Positions 52,031 through 57,349 of a DNA stretch of 57,349 bases are shown piece by piece (the stretch's first letter is position 1; every line of letters starts with the position of its first letter). The stretch is taken from contig WGNF01000017.1 of NCBI GenBank assembly GCA_016124615.1, positions 1 to 57,349 on the forward strand, written 5' to 3'. Source of the stretch: Paracoccaceae bacterium. GTDB lineage: Bacteria; Pseudomonadota; Alphaproteobacteria; Rhodobacterales; Rhodobacteraceae. A program made the translations under genes and the position numbers. The notes under the pieces were generated by a model, which saw only the letters and a program-made list of their open reading frames with translations, was not told where the DNA came from and searched no databases.

Positions 52031-54646
52031 ATGAATTTGGAAAAGTTCACGGAACGGTCGCGCGGATTCATTCAGGCCGCCCAGACCATCGCGATGCGGG
52101 AAAGCCATCAGCGGATGGGCCCCGAGCATCTTCTGAAGGCGCTGATGGACGACGATCAGGGGTTGGCTTCCAACCTCATCAAACGCGCGGGCGGCGAGCC
52201 GTTGCGCGTGGCCGAAGCGGTCAACGTCGCGCTGGGCAAGGTGCCGAAAGTGACGGGCGATGCCGGGCAGGTCTATATGGACCCGCTCTTGGGCCGTGTG
52301 CTCGACGAGGCGGAGAAGCTGGCCCAGAAGGCGGGCGACAGCTTCGTGCCGGTCGAGCGCATCCTGATGGCGATGTGCATGGTGAAGTCGAAGGCCAAGG
52401 AGGCTTTGGACGCGGGCGCCGTGACGGCGCAGAATCTGAACGCGGCGATCAACGACATCCGCAAGGGGCGGACCGCCGACAGCGCCAGCGCCGAGGAAGG
52501 CTATGACGCGCTGAAGAAATATGCGCGCGACCTGACGGCGGCGGCGGCGGAAGGCAAGATCGACCCGATCATCGGGCGGGACGACGAGATCCGGCGCACC
52601 ATGCAGGTGCTGTCGCGGCGGACCAAGAATAACCCGGTGCTGATCGGGGAACCGGGGGTCGGTAAAACGGCCATCGCCGAGGGGCTGGCGCTGCGCATCG
52701 TCAATGGCGACGTGCCGGAGAGCCTGCGCAACAAGAAGCTGATGGCGCTGGACATGGGGTCGCTGATTGCGGGCGCGAAGTATCGCGGTGAGTTCGAGGA
52801 GCGGCTGAAGGCGATCCTGTCGGAAGTGACGGCTGCGGCGGGCGAGATCATCCTGTTCATCGACGAAATGCACACGCTGGTTGGCGCGGGCAAGGCGGAG
52901 GGGGCGATGGACGCCTCGAACCTGCTGAAACCGGCGCTGGCGCGGGGTGAGTTGCATTGCGTGGGCGCGACGACGCTGGATGAGTATCGCAAGCATGTGG
53001 AGAAAGACGCGGCCCTTGCCCGCCGGTTCCAGCCCGTGATGGTGGAAGAGCCGACGGTGGAAGACACGATCAGCATCCTGCGCGGCATCAAGGAGAAGTA
53101 TGAACTGCACCACGGCGTGCGGATCAGCGACTCGGCCTTGGTGGCGGCGGCGACGCTGAGTCATCGCTACATCACCGACCGTTTCCTGCCCGACAAGGCG
53201 ATCGACCTGATGGACGAAGCCGCCAGCCGTCTGCGGATGGAGGTTGACAGCAAGCCCGAGGAGCTGGACGCGCTGGACCGCGAGATCCTGCAAAAGCAGA
53301 TCGAGGCCGAGGCGCTGAAGAAGGAAGACGACGCGGCCAGCAAGGACCGGCTGGAAAAGCTGCTCAAGGAGCTTTCCGAGTTGCAGGAACAGTCGTCCAG
53401 CATGACGGCGACCTGGCAGGCCGAGCGTGACAAGCTCGACGCGGCGCGGGGGCTGAAAGAACAGCTCGACAAGGCGCGGGCGGAACTGGAGCAGGTGAAA
53501 CGCGAGGGCAATCTGGCGCGGGCGGGCGAGCTTTCCTACGGCATCATTCCGGGGCTGGAAAAGCAACTGGCCGAGGCCGAAAGCCGCGAGGGCGACATGA
53601 TGGTCGAGGAAGCGGTGCGGCCGGAGCAGATCGCGCAGGTGGTCGAACGCTGGACCGGCATCCCGACCTCGAAGATGCTGGAGGGCGACCGCGAGAAGCT
53701 GTTGAAGATGGAGGAAGAGCTTGGCAAGCGCGTGATCGGGCAGCGGCAGGCGGTAGTTGCCATTTCCAACGCCGTGCGGCGCGCGCGGGCGGGGCTGAAC
53801 GACGAGAACCGGCCGCTGGGCTCGTTCCTGTTCCTCGGGCCCACCGGCGTGGGCAAGACTGAGCTGACCAAGGCGGTGGCGGAATACCTCTTTGACGACG
53901 ATCAGGCGATGGTGCGCATCGACATGTCGGAGTTCATGGAGAAACACGCCGTCAGCCGCCTGATCGGTGCGCCGCCCGGCTACGTCGGCTATGACGAAGG
54001 CGGGGTGCTGACCGAAGCCGTGCGTAGACGCCCCTATCAGGTAGTGCTGTTCGACGAGGTGGAAAAAGCCCATCCCGACGTGTTCAACGTGCTGTTGCAG
54101 GTGCTCGACGATGGGGTGCTGACCGATGGGCAGGGCCGGACCGTGGACTTCAAGCAAACACTGATCGTGCTGACCTCTAACCTTGGCGCCTATGCGCTGA
54201 GCCAGTTGCCGGAAGGGGCCGACCCCGCCCCGGCACGGGCCGAGGTGATGGAGGCGGTGCGCCAGCACTTCCGCCCCGAGTTCCTGAACCGGCTGGACGA
54301 GACGATCATCTTCGACCGGCTGACGCGGGCCGACATGGACGGGATTGTCACGATCCAGATGAAGCGACTGGAAAAGCGTCTGGCGATGCGGAAGATCACG
54401 CTGGACCTCGATCAGGCGGCGCGGACCTGGCTGGCCGACGAAGGCTACGACCCGGTGTTCGGGGCGCGGCCGCTGAAGCGGGTGATCCAGCATCACCTGC
54501 AGGACCAGCTGGCCGAGATGATCCTGGCGGGCGACGTGATGGACGGCGAGACGGTGCAGGTCAGCGCCGGGCCGGACGGTCTGATCGTCGGCGCGCGGGT
54601 GTCGGCGTCGCGGCGGCACGCGCCGCAGCACGCGACGTTCCACTGA
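52031..54646 (+). CDS. clpB: ATP-dependent chaperone ClpB
   Basis: This 871-residue ClpB disaggregase works with DnaK to rescue aggregated proteins. It has an N-terminal Clp_N repeat domain, a first AAA+ with [15 protein letters not shown] and [11 protein letters not shown], a middle coiled-coil domain (about 410-525, with [19 protein letters not shown]), a second AAA+ with [19 protein letters not shown], and a C-terminal D2-small domain with [19 protein letters not shown]. Length is normal. AAGGAGAA precedes the ATG. The long open frame antisense to this gene is a shadow. Confidence 0.97.
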   Translation: MNLEKFTERSRGFIQAAQTIAMRESHQRMGPEHLLKALMDDDQGLASNLIKRAGGEPLRVAEAVNVALGKVPKVTGDAGQVYMDPLLGRVLDEAEKLAQKAGDSFVPVERILMAMCMVKSKAKEALDAGAVTAQNLNAAINDIRKGRTADSASAEEGYDALKKYARDLTAAAAEGKIDPIIGRDDEIRRTMQVLSRRTKNNPVLIGEPGVGKTAIAEGLALRIVNGDVPESLRNKKLMALDMGSLIAGAKYRGEFEERLKAILSEVTAAAGEIILFIDEMHTLVGAGKAEGAMDASNLLKPALARGELHCVGATTLDEYRKHVEKDAALARRFQPVMVEEPTVEDTISILRGIKEKYELHHGVRISDSALVAAATLSHRYITDRFLPDKAIDLMDEAASRLRMEVDSKPEELDALDREILQKQIEAEALKKEDDAASKDRLEKLLKELSELQEQSSSMTATWQAERDKLDAARGLKEQLDKARAELEQVKREGNLARAGELSYGIIPGLEKQLAEAESREGDMMVEEAVRPEQIAQVVERWTGIPTSKMLEGDREKLLKMEEELGKRVIGQRQAVVAISNAVRRARAGLNDENRPLGSFLFLGPTGVGKTELTKAVAEYLFDDDQAMVRIDMSEFMEKHAVSRLIGAPPGYVGYDEGGVLTEAVRRRPYQVVLFDEVEKAHPDVFNVLLQVLDDGVLTDGQGRTVDFKQTLIVLTSNLGAYALSQLPEGADPAPARAEVMEAVRQHFRPEFLNRLDETIIFDRLTRADMDGIVTIQMKRLEKRLAMRKITLDLDQAARTWLADEGYDPVFGARPLKRVIQHHLQDQLAEMILAGDVMDGETVQVSAGPDGLIVGARVSASRRHAPQHATFH

Positions 54647-54672
54647 GCAGGCGCATGCGCTGAAGCGACTGG

Positions 54673-54694
54673 CGGGCGGGGGAAACCCCGCCCG
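54673..54694. terminator. Bidirectional intrinsic terminator, clpB / fasciclin gene
   Basis: CGGGCGGGG and CCCCGCCCG form a perfect 9-bp GC stem with a GAAA loop, followed by TTTGCGTT. It lies 27 bases after the clpB stop and just before the stop of the fasciclin gene on the other strand. Confidence 0.75.
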
Positions 54695-54700
54695 TTTGCG

Positions 54701-55207
54701 TTACCCTTTGGGCATCAGCACGCGGGCGATCTTCAGGATCACGCCGTTCGAGGCCGGGATGGCGGCACTGATCGCAACGCGGTCGACGCTCAGCCCCGTC
54801 CGCCCGTCTGCCACGACGCTGGTGCCATCCAGCGTCGCGATTTGCAGCGCCTGACCCTGCAGCATCGCGGGCGGGAAGTTCCCCCGCCCGACATGATGTT
54901 CCAGCAGCGCGGCCAGCCGGGCCTGATTGGTCGGCTGCATCAGGCTGTCGAGCGTGCCGTGCGGCAGGCGGGCAAAGGCGGCATTGGTCGGGGCAAAGAC
55001 GGTGAAGGGCCCGGTTCCGTGCAGCCGGTCGGACAGGCCCGAGGCGGTGACGGCGGCAACGAAGCTGGACAGATCGGGGTCTGCTGCAGCTTTGCCCAGA
55101 ACGTCATCGGCGCTGCCGCTGGATCCGGGCAGCATCGGTGCGCAGGCTGAAACAAGGCTGACAAGCCCGGTGGCGGCGAGGGCGGTGACGCAGGTGCGAC
55201 GGTTCAT
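54701..55207 (-). CDS. Fasciclin-domain lipoprotein
   Basis: This 168-residue protein has a lipoprotein signal with lipobox VSAC (Cys22) and a single fasciclin (FAS1) domain, with FVAAVTASGLSDRLHGTGPFTVFAPTNAAFARLP (H1 motif) and a late beta-rich AISAAIPASNGVILKIARVL (H2-like). Bacterial FAS1 lipoproteins are often adhesion-related or envelope-anchored. The ATG at 55207 is the natural start; the longer upstream frame has no ribosome site. Divergent from msrP. Confidence 0.85.
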   Translation of the reverse strand: MNRRTCVTALAATGLVSLVSACAPMLPGSSGSADDVLGKAAADPDLSSFVAAVTASGLSDRLHGTGPFTVFAPTNAAFARLPHGTLDSLMQPTNQARLAALLEHHVGRGNFPPAMLQGQALQIATLDGTSVVADGRTGLSVDRVAISAAIPASNGVILKIARVLMPKG

Positions 55208-55507
55208 CGGTGACCCTTTCTTCCTGGATGCATTTCGGTGTGGTCCGAGCCTTAGCCCGCAGGGCCGCCGCGGTTCAACCCGCGATCGGGCCACGGTTTG
55301 GTGCGGTCAAGGCGAAGTGATGCCCGCAAGACCGCGCGGCGAAGCCCTTTCCGTGCGGCGCGATCGCCCGCCTGTTGGCTGACGCTGCGCCCGCGACGGA
55401 TTGAAACACTGGTCACGTTCGCGCCAGATTCACGCATGTGAGGCAACTTTCCGCCGATCCGGGCGTATCTGTTGGCAAGCGCAATGCCGAACAGGAAGGA
55501 GATCACG
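55208..55507. other. Intergenic region between fasciclin lipoprotein and msrP
   Basis: These 300 bases separate two divergent starts. The short open frames here show no recognisable protein features and no ribosome site. No tRNA, repeat or clear operator is visible. The region probably holds both promoters. Confidence 0.5.
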
Positions 55508-56443
55508 ATGACCACGTCATTCCGTCCGGGCCTCAAAGGGTCCGAGATCACGCCGAAGGCCGCCTACATGAACCGCCGCCAGATCATGGCGGGGGCCGGG
55601 GCCCTGCTGGCCGCGGGCACGATCGGCGGGCGGGCCGAGGCCAAGCTGACAACGGTGCCCAGCAAATACTCGACCGACACCAAGCCGAACACGCTCGACG
55701 ACATCACCCATTACAACAACTTCTACGAGTTCGGGCTGGACAAGACCGACCCCGCGCGTTTCGCCGGCAAACTGACCGTCGATCCCTGGTCGATCAAGGT
55801 CGACGGGCTGGTTGACAATCCGGGCAGCTACGCGCTGGGCGACATCCTGAAGGGCGTCACGCTGGAAGAGCGGATCTATCGCCACCGCTGCGTCGAGGGA
55901 TGGTCGATGGTCATTCCCTGGGACGGGTTCCCGCTGAAGACGGTGCTGGATCGCGCCGGCGTGCAGCCCTCGGCGAAGTATATCGCCTTCGAGACGGTGA
56001 TGCGCCCGGAAGAGATGCCGGGCCAGCGGTCGAACAACGTGCTGGTCTGGCCCTATGTCGAGGGGCTGCGGCTCGACGAGGCGATGCACCCGCTGACCAT
56101 CCTTGCCACCGGGATCTACGGCGAGCCGATGCCGACGCAGGACGGCGCGCCGATCCGGCTGGTGGTGCCGTGGAAGTACGGCTTCAAGTCGATCAAGTCG
56201 ATCGTCAGGATCTCGGCGGTGGCCGACCAGCCGCCGACCTCGTGGAACCGCGAGGCGGCGAACGAATACGGCTTCTATTCGAACGTGAATCCCCATGTGG
56301 ACCACCCCCGCTGGAGCCAGGCGAGCGAGCGGCGGATCGGCGGCGGCCTCTTTGCGCCGCGCATCGATACCAAGATGTTCAACGGCTATTCGGATGAGGT
56401 GGCCAGCCTCTACACCGGCATGGATCTGCGGAAGTTCTTCTGA
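55508..56443 (+). CDS. msrP: Periplasmic methionine sulfoxide reductase MsrP (YedY), molybdoenzyme
   Basis: MsrP repairs oxidised methionine residues in periplasmic proteins using a molybdenum pterin cofactor. The 311-residue precursor has a TAT signal, with twin arginines at 23-24 in [13 protein letters not shown]. The molybdenum-ligating cysteine lies in [10 protein letters not shown] (Cys128), and [24 protein letters not shown] and [11 protein letters not shown] are C-terminal family features. AAGGAG precedes the ATG. It is directly followed by msrQ (TGATG overlap), its membrane electron donor. Confidence 0.96.
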   Translation: MTTSFRPGLKGSEITPKAAYMNRRQIMAGAGALLAAGTIGGRAEAKLTTVPSKYSTDTKPNTLDDITHYNNFYEFGLDKTDPARFAGKLTVDPWSIKVDGLVDNPGSYALGDILKGVTLEERIYRHRCVEGWSMVIPWDGFPLKTVLDRAGVQPSAKYIAFETVMRPEEMPGQRSNNVLVWPYVEGLRLDEAMHPLTILATGIYGEPMPTQDGAPIRLVVPWKYGFKSIKSIVRISAVADQPPTSWNREAANEYGFYSNVNPHVDHPRWSQASERRIGGGLFAPRIDTKMFNGYSDEVASLYTGMDLRKFF

Positions 56444-57063
56444 TGACGCTGGCACAGGACATCAACGGGCGGCTGCGTCGGGTTCCGACCTGGCCGCTCT
56501 ATCCGCTGGGGCTGCTGCCCTTCGCCTGGATGACATGGGAGGCGTTCACCGGTGGCCTTGGCGTCGATCCGGTGCTGGAATTGGAGCATGAGGTCGGCCT
56601 TTGGGCGCTGAAGTTCATCGTGGCCGGCCTTTGCGTGACGCCGATCCGCAAGCTGACCAAGGTCAGCCTGATCAAGTTCCGCCGCCAGATCGGGCTGATC
56701 GCCTTCTTCTATGTGGTGCTGCATTTCCTGGTCTGGCTGTTCCTCGACCTGCAACTCCGCTGGGGCGAGATCGGCAGTGCCATCCTGAAGCGGCCCTTCA
56801 TTACCATCGGCATGCTCGCCTTCGCGATGATGATCCCGCTGGCGGTGACCTCGAACAACCTCTCGATCCGGCGGCTGGGGGCGGCGGCCTGGGGGCGGCT
56901 GCACAAGCTGACCTATGCTGTCGCGGCGCTGGGGGCGGTGCATTACCTGCTGGTGGTGAAATCCTGGCCGCGCGAACCGATGGTCTACCTTGCCATCGTG
57001 GCGGTTCTGCTGGCGGCGCGGGTGGTTTGGGCGCGGCAGCGACTCAGCGCCCGCCCGGCCTGA
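56443..57063 (+). CDS. msrQ: Heme-binding membrane subunit MsrQ (YedZ)
   Basis: MsrQ is the haem-b membrane partner that feeds electrons from the quinone pool to MsrP. The 206-residue protein has about six hydrophobic segments, including GLWALKFIVAGLCVTP, IGLIAFFYVVLHFLVWLFL, ITIGMLAFAMMIPLAVTS and KLTYAVAALGAVHYLLVV, with haem-ligand-type histidines in VVLHF and AVHYL. The start overlaps the msrP stop (TGATG). Confidence 0.95.
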   Translation: MTLAQDINGRLRRVPTWPLYPLGLLPFAWMTWEAFTGGLGVDPVLELEHEVGLWALKFIVAGLCVTPIRKLTKVSLIKFRRQIGLIAFFYVVLHFLVWLFLDLQLRWGEIGSAILKRPFITIGMLAFAMMIPLAVTSNNLSIRRLGAAAWGRLHKLTYAVAALGAVHYLLVVKSWPREPMVYLAIVAVLLAARVVWARQRLSARPA

Positions 57064-57218
57064 GCGCGCAGGCGGCCCCGGCGCCGGGCGCTGGCTGGGC
57101 GCGGGTCATCTTGCACAAGCGGACCGGGCAGATTTGTTGCACAAATTGCGCAGACCGCAACATCTTGAGCAAGATTTCGACGCTGATAAGAAAATGTCAT
57201 CTTCCTGCATTTTTCCGC

Positions 57219-57247
57219 TTGCGGGTCTTGGGTTGTCCGCCTAAACA
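57219..57247 (+). promoter_or_regulatory. Probable rRNA-operon promoter
   Basis: TTGCGG (57219-57224) and TAAACA (57242-57247) are separated by 17 bases. Downstream, the sequence has repeated GCGGAAG and GGTTGAGACGG elements up to the window edge, resembling an rRNA leader with antitermination-like repeats in Rhodobacterales. No coding frame fits the last 280 bases. A 16S rRNA gene would lie beyond the end; this is not shown here. Confidence 0.4.
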
Positions 57248-57349
57248 CCGCCTCACCGAAGCGGAAGCGACGGTACGACGGTTGAGACGGACGCGGAAGT
57301 GTTGGTTGAGACGGTTGTCTGGAGACGAGGATGGCGGGCGCGCCGCGAA

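Noticed and set aside
50482..52071. 529-codon minus-strand open frame across the unknown gene and deaminase
   Set aside because: Both plus-strand genes have ribosome sites and family or codon support; this frame has neither.
51332..54643. 1103-codon open frame antisense to clpB
   Set aside because: It covers clpB and the deaminase end on the other strand, is Arg/His/Leu-rich with no recognisable domain, and arises from high GC at third codon positions.
55252..55551. 99-codon minus-strand open frame in the gap before msrP
   Set aside because: It has no ribosome site and no recognisable features, and overlaps the start of msrP.

Overview
This 57 kb window is high-GC chromosomal DNA from an alphaproteobacterium, most likely a Rhodobacterales/Paracoccaceae member (Rhodobacter-like). 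The evidence is the family content and order: ccoGHIS behind a perfect FNR box, clpS next to an rsmC-type methyltransferase, a D,D-carboxypeptidase with a C-terminal SPOR domain, copA-cueR, a VPLPA-CTERM protein, msrPQ, and hyp/hupK genes of the Rhodobacter type. Genes are tightly packed, many with ATGA or TGATG overlaps. I saw no transposase, phage module, CRISPR array, tRNA or complete rRNA gene.

Layout. 1-168: the start of a DUF2270 gene cut by the window edge. 378-4789: FNR-controlled ccoGHIS, for assembly and copper loading of cbb3 oxidase. 4798-10058: FAH-family hydrolase, PBP5-type carboxypeptidase, HAD hydrolase, clpS, rsmC-like methyltransferase, His-rich lipoprotein. 10167-15715: hemF, two glycine-zipper envelope proteins, a PP-loop ATPase, two LysE exporters around an Lrp/AsnC regulator, hemC. 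15744-19430: a leftward coupled operon of an FAD-linked 2-hydroxyacid dehydrogenase, an MFS carrier and an MDR reductase. 19490-23416: tesA-like esterase divergent from a ybbA/ybbP-type ABC transporter. 23450-26830: SDR and inositol-dehydrogenase-like genes behind an IclR-like operator, then a trypsin-like protease with PDZ-like regions. 26835-33917: leftward NiFe-hydrogenase maturation block hypF / hupK-hypA-hypB-hypC-hypD-hypE with no structural hydrogenase genes. 34015-36908: copA-cueR with a textbook 19-bp-spacer promoter. 36933-39561: LysR, argE, and a DUF2892 membrane protein behind a SqrR/BigR-like operator.

39639-40820 is a compositionally different S41-like protease gene between two perfect hairpins, probably acquired. 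40914-44590: orphan Rieske oxygenase, THUMP-type RNA methyltransferase, DNA polymerase IV with a zinc ribbon. 44772-49766: VPLPA-CTERM protein, SPFH/NfeD pair, GST, NUDIX, a membrane protein, and an HxlR regulator divergent from an NAD(P)-binding protein. 49763-54646: pyrF, an unknown conserved-looking protein, nucleoside deaminase, clpB. 54701-57063: fasciclin lipoprotein and msrPQ. The last ~130 bases look like an rRNA-operon promoter and leader.

Themes are respiratory metal and redox handling (cbb3 assembly, copper efflux, hydrogenase maturation, tetrapyrrole steps), envelope maintenance, and proteostasis. No obviously new multi-gene defence or mobile system is visible. The best leads are the hydrogenase-less hyp/hupK block, the S41-like island, the SqrR-like and IclR-like operators, a 27-nt exact intergenic repeat pair, and the His-rich lipoprotein.
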